DNA from: an uncultured Alphaproteobacteria bacterium
GTDB taxonomy: Bacteria > Pseudomonadota > Alphaproteobacteria > Puniceispirillales > UBA1172
NCBI GenBank assembly: GCA_937952245.1
Contig: CALFYS010000002.1
Span: forward strand, 1-64,000
Direction of reading: 5' to 3'
DNA: 64,000 bases
Position 1 is the first letter of the stretch. Every line of letters begins with the position of its first letter. Position numbers and translations under genes: made by a program. Under the pieces are notes generated by a model. The model saw only the letters and a program-made list of their open reading frames with translations, was not told where the DNA came from and made no database searches. Shown here one piece after another: positions 55,901 to 61,540 of this stretch.

Positions 55901-57482
55901 AAAGAACAAAGCCCTCGATATTGCCACCATCAATGACGATAATTCCACCTTTACCGTCACCAGCAACACCGATGGCGCGTGGCTCTACACCGATTTTGGT
56001 CAGCCGATGCGCCTAACAGGGGCGGATCTCAACGGTGATCTGGATATGGCGGTGGCATCTGGCCTGAAGGTTGTGGGCTCGCTGGATACCAATGGCGGCA
56101 CCGTCACTTTGCGCTCATTTGAAAGCTTGAACCTTGAAGGTATTGGCGGTGTTGATACCAATGGCGCGGTCTTGAACCTGTCTTCAGGCGATAACATGCA
56201 GCTTTCTGGCAGCATCTCAACCGGTGGCGGTGATATTATGGCGACGGTTGGTGATAACTTCACCACCGCTGAAAACACCAGCCTTTCAACCTCTGGCGGT
56301 GATCTGGAAATCCAAGCGGATGCCTTGGCCGATAGCCTTGGGTATCAGAATGTCACCATCGGTGATGGTTCTGTGATTAATCTTGATAACGGTACGCTTT
56401 TGATTGAATCATCAGACACCGTCACGCTGACAGGGGTGGTCACCACCAATAATACAGATGACGCGGTGGTGGTTCGCGCGACATCAATTCAGGATGGCGG
56501 TGATAGCAACGCCGACATCACCATGAATGGCAATGGTAACATCACCTTAAAGACCCACAGCTATGCCAACCTCAACCGTATTGATTATAACGGCAGTGAA
56601 GCCTTGACCATCAGCGTCAATGGTAAGAACGATGGCGCGCGCGCGGTTGCCACGATGCTGGGGATCGAAGCCGAAGCAGGGATTAACGTCACCAATCTTT
56701 CGGTCAATTCAGGGGCGATTCAATCCCCAATTGATAGTGTCTTTAATGTCATCAATGGCCGTATTCGTGACAGTTTATTTGTAACTGTAGGCGGGTTTGA
56801 TGCTCGTGTTGGCCGCTTGCCTAACAATTCGCTGGAACCTGATAGCTGGTTAAGCGCTGGCGCAAGCCCGGGCTTCTTTGAAAATGGTGCCTTGTCATCT
56901 GGCGTCAGAGAAGAAGATTATCGCTGTACCGGTTTGCCATCATTTATTACTGATGCCAACGCGGTGCTTGATTTCACCTTTACTTATGACAACCCGGTTG
57001 TGAATTGTACGGGCGTCTTGACCTATTATCGCTTGCCTTATGTATTGTCCGCGCCTGTTGAAACATCAGAACAGGTGCTGGATAGCCAATTGGCGGGATT
57101 GGTTTCATCATCATTGATCAACTTGCGGACAATCAATAGCGAGGATCTGATTGACCAATCATCCTTGATCCTTGAAACCCCGAATGTCGCCCGTGAAGCG
57201 GTGAAATCAGAGCGCAAACAAACAGAAGCCATCCAGCAGGCGCAAGCCGCAAGCGATGACTTTATCGGCAGTTTCCGCACACGGTCACAAGGGCTGTTTG
57301 GCGCGATCAATATTGATGGCGATGGCTTCATCGTTCCTGTTGCCATTGACCAGAACCAAGACCAGCCAGAGCAAGAAGAAGACCAAGCTCAAGAAGAGAC
57401 AACCCCGCCGCTGGCCAATAATGACAATAATGATAATGAAGCGGATAGCGACATCGGCCCATTATCATTGCTGAACAATTAA
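37941..57482 (+). CDS. Giant filamentous-haemagglutinin-like TpsA exoprotein
   Basis: 6513 residues (19.5 kb). Signal peptide (1-32, ending LALAN); TPS secretion domain (about 33-290) with NLHLPDQTSALVNMVHNEQT and NIYFLNPHGVLVGSTGVLNV, the counterpart of the NPNG motif. From about residue 650 to 4190 run at least 40 modules of 53-62 residues with the pattern AxIGDxAxVxAxxDVTVxA followed by a glycine-rich GxxGGGxVGVG hydrophobic strand, a long beta-helix. Acidic Asp/Ser/Asn inserts interrupt it near 1175-1280, 2890-2980 and 3680-3770. A different C-terminal region (about 4450-6513) has three Cys pairs and a disordered Gln/Glu/Asn tail ending SLLNN. The repeat style is that of proteins annotated as LktA-family filamentous adhesins. 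A surface adhesin or cell-cell interaction role is inferred. Neighbours encode the translocator and a small membrane protein. Confidence 0.9.
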   Translation: MSRNWRHSKVFRTTALFATALQVVFPPLALANSQPQIVTDGRTSTTLNIQGSTTDIRTSTVFGQTGLNSFSRFNVYSGNTVNLHLPDQTSALVNMVHNEQTVIDGILNSYKAQQIGGNIYFLNPHGVLVGSTGVLNVGSMTLATPTPDFMANLLAGNQMVSAPHLAKVLDNDMPLSKSGVIDIRGQINSLSHAAISAGDVNISGMIETGTQAKISVEALVNMNGERLMVDLDQVATTPTVNIQAEGDVQLAGRVAADGADHTDAGQISITAKGNITAANGADISASGRGDNSSGGDVYIMADQRSSLQAGARLSADGGTSGDGGFVEFSARQVVELAGGSLSASAQNGAMGEVLIDPEAIAISANILRNTTANGGDNDSNTGLTWSAGSLTLQADDNITIGNNITISSRQVANPTSASAHRTGASTGASGDITLDAKRITLGDGSYVTAEGTSGYAGGTVTLDADDRDDASITLDHATIKGANVVLDADAVFTPGGAYDNPTADANAAINISNGSTIVASDNISITADATQNKPGYSGGVLVQFDARDATASITIDNSSLTAENDLTVASKAEINTDLSKEGWANLASLLPADVSVSVTTSQSDVAITGTTSLESTSGDVAVTSEAVTLSTTTATAQSVGVAFTGAFSAIDNQATLSVEDDASISATDVTLRSRTKTNVTTVADSSAAGISGSSGQIAVGVSIINDNTSTRVVDNASITASSDVDILAESELTAMTAARATQDDNFTETVTAKFDAGIDNTSELDVEFLGVNLQETIKTNFNDMLQVVPDSFGEDGGTSFQLGGAVTYAEVTNNTETAITVDNPSSATEAPSITADTVDVKSKAVTQAQSVASGRTDNASFGGQAGIGIQIFESTLSSTIQGGDNANVLITADDLTVAAETISYSGDLDNQSRSGVYGISGVGAGGGDNGVGIAGAIAVGINEVNDTTAKIGDNTTLDLDEDVTIRAESDTEVKVIADGTDQAGLVSGNLFKALSSDNSSEDELDLSEGGTLGVGASIAVATHKNDVEAVLEGGANFTGSDDPDNLTIAAVQDSTTESEAKGAGAGSVSIVPLAAVTAARNTARASIESSSTAITTDSNISVTSTQTIKSSAIADGTAQANSDGNAAIGIAAGVTVALDSNKAEIKRDLNSSGGDITAGANTYKTVNAGAKSSAKFSEEDDSEEDSSTPDNASNNSTEDASAAGSSVISGYTTDPDDDETSYDFSSQMSADTDGATNNASIAAIDEPGDDVTGYNFAQSTDADQQIGGDGEDSSSSKITIGAAMGVTYAESTATAEIADGVTLNAGSGAVSVTSLSNADFSADADASATDGDYNIGGGVGLNIVNNENTAEIGDNTTITAGDLTVRAGMLSKALDDNTTDGTNTIYADAVAGASTGEFSLAGAVGLNVVVKNNTKAVINTGADIRSSGDVTIAAVSNNKYDSNAKAEVGEVKGIWKGIDKELKAIKNMKMFKAGGDLSLKDVKDDIEEDQDNATSADAESSDGEGGVGIGAGIALNIIVAEKTQAILDDDADLLGGNTDAVTVTASADSLTETNAFAGAKPSEAGGDDAKTSLDAAVSVGVLLKEVDAYVGTGSTINASDNISIVTASDTKTISTASGEVTASETAVGASVAVGVALENIDSRLERDLTTTGGFNLTASSTSQDIALADAVAAGAVVEKYASKIGKTKDQLTQATNQISDVNHKPTSMEALNGGFSGGDGASFDTTGSDTATGENSGGEAQQSGSINIAASVAVNWSEHAVRATTADNLNISVGDDAVVQATNDANYRTRGSGMSVFADKSIAVGVGLLKTGQVTKARIGDGVTLTNTESSGDVTVLASTSENQGTDGDGNSFRSYASSEGIAGAGGGELGVAGALSLVVSTDTQEAVVGEGASITAPGDITVKSTATNKIVNRAWAIAIASDFTCDDPGNCGGQGGDKTAVGASIAVNVVVDNNKAEVGEDATIDAGDNATVLAEDLSSAPGDFTLDPEDNTTSTQDYVTTNYTSILQDSSYYAEAIAGGVAQGGNAGTGSLAVTVSVGSTKAIIGEGTTINADDVTVKAYNESDAKHLVGAVAISTDKKAIGASISGVYLREDVMAVVGDDGSSDDNATTQLIANTGDVDIDAEADQDSVTFMAAGGVSGNDLALAGAFGFNVLDSDVEARIIEDAVIQATQGNIGLDATHNADIRNFALAVSGSGGSNSVGGSLALNLFLTDKKAIAGSSATGNNISMNAGGSVNVGVDARQEITNGVISASVSTSSNAISGALSANIVKGDSYALVREGADINDNTTINSASSTQAVGVTVSDNTTILDLTGTLAASSSNSVGIALAGNVMWKDVKASVDSIVNADDNVMVTADTVQNLTATTVGIAASTGGFSGAGSVSFGLIKSTTYADVGSNAVITTDGSVGVHAGDDTDIFMLEPAASFSSGGTALAGAVGAAVFVGTTKARILDNATVTAHGHETMQVEIDSTYTSSPLLAGIFGGGDNETREALSDFNDDFTFENIKDLFLTETRNTETKSGVSVSAVSDQDVISIAASGAVSSDSAIAISLSAGVGVNTTEASIGNGATINNDISTANANQDVTVRAISDTYWVDLSAALGVGTGSAGVGVGADVVVQVKNTDAFIGQGAVVKAKQNVAVEAKARDKIINSAATIGVGSTAGVAGTASVAVIVNDTEARIDGDVQAEDNVTVAGKGTSELIQIAGAVGGGGTAGVGASFGIAVVKGTTKAVIGNTAQVDAKGTTAVTADSTENSVAAVLAGGVGGTVGVSVAAGIKVHDSTTTAQILGGVNQRFDNSSYSEQDVLVRATNSVTTIDVTGGIGGGGTVGVGVSLNALVVHNKAQASIEGVVSAERDISVEADSAKTTKNFTLAGAAGGTVSVAGNVAVIMVGAQADEETDSQMTGDGDSNLADEADSRNNSLIISDIISDNASDGDYDRTGDDFQEVASTIDGKQSETNVATRFSNQDNTSSLNQTKAFIASSATVNAGRDLTVEAEDTTNTIFTAGAVGGAGVVGVGVTVGVVLVNNTAQAYIGDGATVNATRNTLIRARTSESVNSGAISAGGAGIASVQGVVMAQVTTSKTHAFVGDNASLNQSDNSSTEQNVAVLAESDTDLLSVTGSGGGGLVGVGITGDAVVLDKETKAYIDDNARVSSGGDVTVDADAETDIIQVALSINGGLVGVTGAAGVIVAKNNTSASIGDNAVVYARDSIRLESKDDIEVDGIVVAGSGGAVGVSGAFGVYIMKSVNRAEIGDNATITALAQGSGLTAATGTVDNSTTSIVTKATRDQDNNTKEDNFTQVSLSYDTETANGLSVAAVTNEDMNFAPVGLGFGAVGVAGTVAVTTSSSTTEALVGRGTTINENNSGADTDQDVRLLASSNTLLNNISSGISGGGVAVSLDADTQVFAKTVRARMLGDAYATRDVSVNAKTDDTILQTMLSVAVGGNGSGGIVGVSVVNNTITAEIGDNTTVEAGDDITVATDGDIHMIQTAGNVAGGAGGGIGASLGVLVAKSTNTARIGSGADVTARDDLTVKAESDTRLNQNIIGFSGGMGLALTGSVGINVLKTSTIAEIGDNTQINQIAGYSDGSTQSVSVIANDNVTTQGAAGAAAIGGAAGIGLGLVATVTRNTVQAKIGDGVVLTANDDVTVDANSRKDISNQGIAFGGGVGLGAAGSVALTLIGGGMSDNASDTLTNDNGNMIADAEASTSKDRDEYESDNDSANAMTNTRAYTEDDDAEANQLAMNQTAGLQSDVEGTDGDSTLASIGNNVTMIAGGDVTVEATETLELSQISGGAAIGAVGVGGFVAVADYAGSVTARIGNNTSIDNTTGVTVDATIESGDGISIDLPNDESVGVEGVHSVVVGASVGLVGLAASIAQVNLEENARAEIGDNVTINTASNTADITVSSDRDIDAEVLVAAVAGGIAAAGVSVVDINTSGDSMAVVGANSRMGTNDNRTGDVLITARNDSSHSAKAVSAGLGYAGAVVGAFVNITDEGETKASVGSNTAIYSNRTVQISSYENTSNDVDAVGVAVAAGVGISGVFTDVDVTRDSEVELYDNVTITGDDVTLQANAGNGSLEAANNYTVAASGGALIGANATKSDTDVDVDTSINIGTNSTITDAGSTSITTYNRTRSKSRTTGFSAGLAAVGANFSYLDDTSDSQINVGAGVTIDTDEHLTVQARSAKNAQTDTVAGAGGAIAATGGEARTTNTTVTRVAFANSTSGNRSALTAGDNATIKALNEDQYDHAIDASNVGGVSVSAGVGVSNGTSDLDVTIGDYLDLTGQTVIVNASNKMAKTGVSSPNFAVRGGGAISVALGESRGTLLQNTDVTIGEFSSITGSGTSDDRSLTQITAFSGLEIDDEAETNVGGVISVPRSDASQTGTANTTIRFEDNASITTTRGDVVIETQSAPLVDVRAFTSTYGAVGAGAEARAVANITKTDRVIFENNANTEVDGTMDIYAGRLATAFYQEHTIDTESRIWNNTAIPIDTGRQSDITFTNNATIDIQSGAALKSTRDIKLMATRLEAAETLGLDREYLLVKSYGEAKNLYQAGAESITGGNYSDFYGSETTSGSAGVNVDGTVETGIKKDVSVTINAAMSDYYVDDNGTTQRYTIQFDNASENPSNKWVLIDQRIVDQNIIHEENGDNDSRISPIVGYLDDNITVENASWTIDPEVDFASNVRAEIAALKEVLNAYPEGSTSIDESVDNGSETQTVSTDSSYSTDQLDEMRSEVESRIAVLESSIALYGSEPVPVVKISDIEAATGNVKIVSDYVAGSGTINAPSGESVTITNNSPIALVVNDIEIPDIGGGNIIYNGVTVTTGAEIDTITGDLMPTGESQSLTLVSGEGSGDPTVTINNNFDSSDSVYNPDNIADITAPAIALRTESTDGDGGIRNIRGTVTVNNETGSIFSQASVAAKTVEISSGGNYVFDADVNVFHVGGDPRNNTTFSSPVSSGSNTDTINDFNNGINTVAEMDARAFDDDSVAHDCDPFRKELTGSTLKPGYTFGQYWLAIIGGQSTAHMVEPTFTDHPTTCTGTFNTATNTNSSSFIAASNDVFISANNLNINGLIQAGITNKSITVSQSEVDSALSANPTADVVTVKSVNKTLEGSIVGNSDNRYVSGDIKVKYDREKDELYVTTADVKGGNLTVAGRIISTGKGKLVAADGYGQISITNNSDKKLSLSNLATGGMEGKITIVDSLKDNGLGSSLITEYTRNAGSLTVTNNLNSSSIDNVVSNPQYVYNPEDGARFNFMSGQQTVDRETEHRSKTTKRLWGVDAFDVGNDFWAGQAVDRTDTATLSGEQLPEGDYILVDASDTSEYRFKADQIETDRTRVLDESGTDRCWWGGFLNMVRYCRYYNTTAYVVGSLRYNYHSLEADKPIAIGFSGDEDGGSITVNSAGGIVISGQIENANGSTSITASGGDILNETETDSISTGNLTLAATTGSIGTTDNPIRINQSENDNVTITAGQNVNIASPAGSLYINSISVGGSGAIRLKAKQNVELKGSGVLTGHTIDIVAEEGTATSGDGVFRVNTDADNDGTLSIAAGGGNINVEETDGDLRVKQLITTDNITITVADGNLLDGNSEQVDDEIAISDLNALVDQMGLQGTAAQEKKTNTVETYEDQVETLYNDYFRLRNVSTDSDNVTTWDVYDPNFTYTATATERSAMNDNATRIAQFEASQQTTYQSGFEKFGDPETYDDNFSYTATEEEVASITNGFEWSDDQLNNKIPVIEFKEVADTTLAIESTNVSGNTITLNVDNGSVGQLTHNFTVDLFSEGNADHDLDNLDNTTRLAMAAAESEDATYDNETGVMTISMYEDFDVKATGNVNVSAQDVIYLGSESNTLIERADAGGDVRIKMDGNMLNGRSDNATVVSGANILLESGKGRIGASDKRFIVDVDNGSTLSGRSRDGIYIGEATGDVNVGSFYSKAVIDLLSPGGIYDNALDTITDIKGQDVTLTAENSIGQEPADGDSSQVKKNKALDIATINDDNSTFTVTSNTDGAWLYTDFGQPMRLTGADLNGDLDMAVASGLKVVGSLDTNGGTVTLRSFESLNLEGIGGVDTNGAVLNLSSGDNMQLSGSISTGGGDIMATVGDNFTTAENTSLSTSGGDLEIQADALADSLGYQNVTIGDGSVINLDNGTLLIESSDTVTLTGVVTTNNTDDAVVVRATSIQDGGDSNADITMNGNGNITLKTHSYANLNRIDYNGSEALTISVNGKNDGARAVATMLGIEAEAGINVTNLSVNSGAIQSPIDSVFNVINGRIRDSLFVTVGGFDARVGRLPNNSLEPDSWLSAGASPGFFENGALSSGVREEDYRCTGLPSFITDANAVLDFTFTYDNPVVNCTGVLTYYRLPYVLSAPVETSEQVLDSQLAGLVSSSLINLRTINSEDLIDQSSLILETPNVAREAVKSERKQTEAIQQAQAASDDFIGSFRTRSQGLFGAINIDGDGFIVPVAIDQNQDQPEQEEDQAQEETTPPLANNDNNDNEADSDIGPLSLLNN
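39900..50500 (+). repeat. Array of at least 40 divergent 53-62-residue modules in TpsA
   Basis: Each module has an A-x-I/V-G-D/N/E turn, a D-V/I-T-V strand and a glycine-rich VGVG strand. Consecutive units measured by eye are 53, 53, 54, 54 and 62 residues (around 47360-48850). Boundaries are approximate. DNA similarity between modules is low to moderate, so the array looks old and not recently amplified. Confidence 0.8.
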
Positions 57483-57517
57483 TCAGCCCGTCAATAATTT
57501 CAGGAAATAAATGTTGT

Positions 57518-59410
57518 TTAAGAAGCGCGGCGACGGCGTGGGCGCCCCGCGTCATCGTCAAACAGATCCGCCAATTGCGTGGTCACCGCGCCGCCCAATT
57601 GTTCAACATCAGTGATGGTAACAGCACGCTGATAATATCGCGTCACGTCATGGCCAATCCCAATGGCCAAAAGCTCGACAGGGGATTTGTTTTCGATCAG
57701 GTCGATCACCGCCCGTAAATGCTGTTCCAAATAATTGCCTTGGTTGACCGATAATGTTGAATCATCAACCGGCGCGCCATCGGAGATCACCATCAAAATC
57801 CGGCGGTCTTCTCGCCGTGCCAAAAGCCGGTTATGCGCCCAGATCAGGGCTTCACCGTCGATATTTTCTTTCAGCAAGCCTTCGCGCAGCATCAAGCCAA
57901 GGGATTTCCGCGCCCGCCGCATAGGGGCATCCGCGGGTTTATAAATAATATGCCTTAAGTCATTAAGACGGCCGGGGAAGGTGGGTTTTCCGGCCTGTTG
58001 CCACATCTCACGGGATTGCCCGCCTTTCCATGCTTTTGTGGTAAAGCCCAGAATTTCAACCTTAACGCCGCAACGTTCAAGAGTACGCGCCAGAATATCA
58101 GCCGTCACGGCGGCAATGGTAATCGGCCGCCCCCGCATGGAACCGGAATTATCAATCAGCAACGTCACCACGGTATCACGGAAGCGAATATCACTTTCCA
58201 TTTTAAAGGAAAGCGGATGCGACGGCTGGGTGACAACACGGGATAATTTACCGGCATCAAGCAAGCCTTCTTCAAGGTCAAAATTCCAACTGCGGTTTTG
58301 ATGCGCCATCAATTTCCGTTGCAGACGGTTGGCCAATTTGCCAATCACGCTGTTCAGGTTATCCAGATGCTTATCCAATAAAGACCGCAAGCGGGTTAAT
58401 TCATCAGGGTCGCAAAGTTCATGCGCCATGGTAACTTCATCAAATTCTTCGGTGAAGATGCGATAAAGCTCACCTTTGGCGTTGCTCAATTCATCGGCTT
58501 CCGCGCTTTCGCCGGCAGGGTTTTCCCCTTCGGCTAGGGCTTCATCGCCATCTTCGCCATCATCGTCACGATCCCCTTCAGCGGCTTCCATGGTTTCGGT
58601 TTCCGCGTCTTGATCCATGGCTTCGGACTCGCCATCATCGCTATCCCCTTCTGGCGATTGCGATTGGTCTTCATCTTGCCCGTCTTGGCTGGCGGCTTCA
58701 TCATTTTCAGATTCGTCTTCGCCATCTTCAGGTTCAGCCGGATCACCAAGGTCTGTTTCCAACGCCCCGATCAAACGGCGGGCAATTTCAGCATAGGTTT
58801 CTTGGTTATCGGTATTTGTTTTTAAAGATTCGATCAACTCGCCAGCGCGGTTTTCAATCCACGGCCGCCAGAGATCAACCGTCATGGCCACATTGGCGGG
58901 CGGCTTTTCACCGGTCAGGCTTTCGCGCACCAAGAGTCCGGCCACATCGGCAATCGCGGTATGATCACCTTCACTATCAGCGCCATCATTAATCGAACTT
59001 GGCGGGGCAATTTTTTGGGTCAGGTATTTGGCTTCGATCTGTTTCCGAATATTGCTGGCCACCCCGGGCATCCCGCGACTGCCCACGGCTTCAACACGGG
59101 CGCGTTCAACCGAATCAAAAATTGTCCGTGCCAGCGAGGCTTGCGGTGCCATTTTATTGTGGATTTGATCACTGTGATGGGCAATCCAAACCGCCGCGCT
59201 ATCAGCCGCGCCGCGAATCTTCGCTTCCCCACCATCTTGGCTTGCGCCAGAAAACGTGTTGTTGCGGGTAGGGGTCGGCAAGCGCACTTCGGTGGGGGTG
59301 ATGACTGTTCCCGCGCCGGTATAGCGCACATCATGCTGTGAGCCACCCGCCATCGCCCTTAAACAGGCGGCGGTTGATCGCAGGAAAGTATCATCATCTT
59401 GACCAGACAT
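57518..59410 (-). CDS. cobT: Cobaltochelatase-type subunit CobT
   Basis: 630 residues. N-terminal alpha-helical domain (about 1-220), then a very acidic Asp/Glu/Gln stretch (about 220-320), then a C-terminal von Willebrand A domain with the MIDAS motif [13 protein letters not shown] near residue 415. This is the CobT order. With CobS (an AAA+ ATPase) and CobN it inserts cobalt into hydrogenobyrinic acid diamide in aerobic B12 synthesis. CobN is not in this window. The tail is basic (GRPRRRRAS). It is 32 bp downstream of cobS in the same operon and convergent with tpsA (35 bp gap, no clear terminator). Confidence 0.93.
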   Translation of the reverse strand: MSGQDDDTFLRSTAACLRAMAGGSQHDVRYTGAGTVITPTEVRLPTPTRNNTFSGASQDGGEAKIRGAADSAAVWIAHHSDQIHNKMAPQASLARTIFDSVERARVEAVGSRGMPGVASNIRKQIEAKYLTQKIAPPSSINDGADSEGDHTAIADVAGLLVRESLTGEKPPANVAMTVDLWRPWIENRAGELIESLKTNTDNQETYAEIARRLIGALETDLGDPAEPEDGEDESENDEAASQDGQDEDQSQSPEGDSDDGESEAMDQDAETETMEAAEGDRDDDGEDGDEALAEGENPAGESAEADELSNAKGELYRIFTEEFDEVTMAHELCDPDELTRLRSLLDKHLDNLNSVIGKLANRLQRKLMAHQNRSWNFDLEEGLLDAGKLSRVVTQPSHPLSFKMESDIRFRDTVVTLLIDNSGSMRGRPITIAAVTADILARTLERCGVKVEILGFTTKAWKGGQSREMWQQAGKPTFPGRLNDLRHIIYKPADAPMRRARKSLGLMLREGLLKENIDGEALIWAHNRLLARREDRRILMVISDGAPVDDSTLSVNQGNYLEQHLRAVIDLIENKSPVELLAIGIGHDVTRYYQRAVTITDVEQLGGAVTTQLADLFDDDAGRPRRRRAS

Positions 59411-59442
59411 GCCGATCCTCTGAAATAGGAGTTAAAGCAGGG

Positions 59443-60471
59443 TTAGTTGGCCGCAACCGTAAAGACACTATCGCCCAAATCTTCATCAAAACAACGCTGA
59501 TAATATTCGGCCACAACCGGGCGTTCCATTTCATCGCATTTATTGAGGAAAGACAGGCGGAAGCCGAGTTTGACATCACCCAAAATTTCAGCGTTTTCCA
59601 TCCACGTGATGACCGTACGAGGCGACATCACGGTTGAAATATCACCAGCGATAAAGCCTTTACGGGTCAGGTCAGCAAGGCGGATCATGCTGTCGATCAG
59701 CTCAGGCGTGACGGTTTTGCTGTCTTTGTTCATCTTGCCGCTGACAATCGACATTTCAACATCATGGGGCAGATAATTCAGGGTAGAGACGATTGACCAC
59801 CGGTCCATCTGGCCTTGGTTAATCTGCTGTGTGCCGTGGTAAAGCCCTGTGGTATCGCCCAAGCCAACGGTGTTTGCCGTGGCAAAGAGGCGGAAGTTCG
59901 CGTTCGGGCGGATGACGCGATTGGTATCGAGCAGAGTCAACTTGCCTTCAATTTCCAGCACACGCTGAATAACAAACATCACGTCAGCACGGCCAGCGTC
60001 ATATTCATCAAAAACCAAGGCCACAGGGTTTTGCAACGCCCATGGCAAAATGCCTTCGCGGAATTCAGTGACTTGCTTGCCATCCTTGAGGACGATGGAA
60101 TCTTTCCCCACCAGATCAATTCGGCTGATATGGCTGTCCAGATTGACCCGGATGCACGGCCAGTTCAAGCGCGCCGCGACCTGTTCGATATGGGTGGATT
60201 TCCCGGTGCCGTGATAGCCTTGAATCATCACCCGGCGGTTATGGGCAAAACCGGCCAGAATAGCGAGGGTGGTATCACGATCAAAAACATAGGTTTCATC
60301 AAGATCAGGCACATATTCAGATGGTGTTGAAAAGGCTGGAATTTCCATATCAACATCAATCTTGAAGACATCACGGGCATTGACCGTAATATCGGGCGCA
60401 GCAAGACTATGCGCGGGGCGCCGTTCGTTGGTGTTGCTGTCTTGATTTGGGGATGTATCTGCCGCTGACAT
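59443..60471 (-). CDS. cobS: Cobaltochelatase-type AAA+ subunit CobS
   Basis: 342 residues. Walker A is GYHGTGKS (85-92); Walker B and sensor region include ALVFDEYDAGRADVMFVIQ. Later segments NFRLFATANTVGLGDTTGLY and STVMSPRTVITWMENAEI are characteristic. It forms the ATPase ring with CobT. The N-terminal 30 residues are polar. It is 48 bp downstream of a J-domain gene on the same strand. That arrangement (J-domain, cobS, cobT, next to bolA) recurs in Alphaproteobacteria and is independent of other B12 genes. Confidence 0.95.
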   Translation of the reverse strand: MSAADTSPNQDSNTNERRPAHSLAAPDITVNARDVFKIDVDMEIPAFSTPSEYVPDLDETYVFDRDTTLAILAGFAHNRRVMIQGYHGTGKSTHIEQVAARLNWPCIRVNLDSHISRIDLVGKDSIVLKDGKQVTEFREGILPWALQNPVALVFDEYDAGRADVMFVIQRVLEIEGKLTLLDTNRVIRPNANFRLFATANTVGLGDTTGLYHGTQQINQGQMDRWSIVSTLNYLPHDVEMSIVSGKMNKDSKTVTPELIDSMIRLADLTRKGFIAGDISTVMSPRTVITWMENAEILGDVKLGFRLSFLNKCDEMERPVVAEYYQRCFDEDLGDSVFTVAAN

Positions 60472-60519
60472 TTGTAATCCTTTTGTTAATCTAAACCTGT
60501 GATAAATCAGGGTTGCGCC

Positions 60520-61131
60520 TCAAGCAAAATGTTTTTTCAAAATACTATAGGCCCAGTTGATGGTTTTCAGCCTGTCTTCAGCCTCGCGAGAGCCGCCATT
60601 GGCATCAGGGTGATGGGTTTTGGCCAATTCTTTATAGCGTTTTTTCACCTTATCTTCATCGTTGCAAGGAGAAAGTCCAAAAACAGACCATGCCTTGCGT
60701 TGATCTGCTGTTAATTGCGGGGTTTCAGGTGAGCGCGTGTTGTCGTTATTGCCACCAAACACCCCTAAAGGGTCATCAAATTGCGCCTGCCAAGGCCGCG
60801 CCCCTGATGTTTTGGTGGAGGTGCCGAATTTCCACGATGGCCGCTCCCATGTTGTTGAATCCCGAATAGCATCTTCCATGCGGGTTTCATCCATACCCTC
60901 AAAGTAATTCCATGATTTATTGTATTCGCGGACATGGTCAAGGCAGAACCAGATATAATCCCGAACATTATGGCTTGATCGCGGGGCTTTATACGCGCCT
61001 TCTTCCTGACAGCCTTCTTTGGCGCACAGACGAATCTCTGGCGCTTCGTTCTGGCGCCATGATTTCATATCAGGGATGTTGATCGTCTGCTTTTTCATCG
61101 TTCCATTATAAACTTGGTTCAGCGTCTGCAC
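60520..61131 (-). CDS. J-domain protein (DnaJ-like)
   Basis: 203 residues. The J-domain is at the C terminus (about 145-203), with AWSVFGLSPCNDEDKVKKRY and the HPD motif in AKTHHPDANGG. The N-terminal part has IRLCAKEGCQEEGAYKAPRS and the Cys/His segment WFCLDHVREYNKSWNYFEGM, a probable small metal-binding motif seen in alphaproteobacterial homologues. It likely stimulates an Hsp70 ATPase for specific clients. It heads the cobS-cobT operon, and chaperoning of the CobS/CobT complex is a reasonable inference. It is divergent from bolA. Confidence 0.9.
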   Translation of the reverse strand: MQTLNQVYNGTMKKQTINIPDMKSWRQNEAPEIRLCAKEGCQEEGAYKAPRSSHNVRDYIWFCLDHVREYNKSWNYFEGMDETRMEDAIRDSTTWERPSWKFGTSTKTSGARPWQAQFDDPLGVFGGNNDNTRSPETPQLTADQRKAWSVFGLSPCNDEDKVKKRYKELAKTHHPDANGGSREAEDRLKTINWAYSILKKHFA

Positions 61132-61253
61132 AGGGTTTTAACAGTAAAATTTAATTGATTTGAAATTTCTTTGACCTTGGGGGATTTTTGCCGCAACACT
61201 AAGGGTATAACCGTCCATGACGACAAGCCTTTAAATTAGAGTGTTACGAGATA

Positions 61254-61514
61254 ATGACAAGACAAGATCGCATCACAAGCCTGCTTCAATCGGCTTTATC
61301 GCCATCATTTTTAGCTGTCCGTGATGTCTCCCATCAGCATCATGGCCATGCCGGATGGCGCGAAGGCGGCGAGACGCATTTTGAAGTCGATATTGCCAGC
61401 GCTCTTTTTGATGGTCAAACCCGGGTTGCCGCCCATCGCATGGTCAATGATGCCCTTGCATCTGAACTCAACAGCGGGCTTCATGCCCTTCAAATAAAAA
61501 TCATCAAATCCTGA
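61254..61514 (+). CDS. bolA: BolA-family protein
   Basis: 86 residues. Typical BolA layout: the helix LQSALSPSFLAVRDVSHQHH, the HxGHAGWREGGETHFEVDI segment, and ARTRVAAHRMVNDALASELN-like C-terminal helix (here TRVAAHRMVNDALASELNSG). Conserved His residues can share an Fe-S cluster with a monothiol glutaredoxin. BolA proteins act in Fe-S cluster trafficking and iron regulation. It is divergent from the J-domain gene, as in many Alphaproteobacteria, and tail-to-tail with the DUF2889 gene. Confidence 0.94.
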   Translation: MTRQDRITSLLQSALSPSFLAVRDVSHQHHGHAGWREGGETHFEVDIASALFDGQTRVAAHRMVNDALASELNSGLHALQIKIIKS

Positions 61515-61540
61515 ATGTTGCGCAGAAAGCCTTGATCGGA

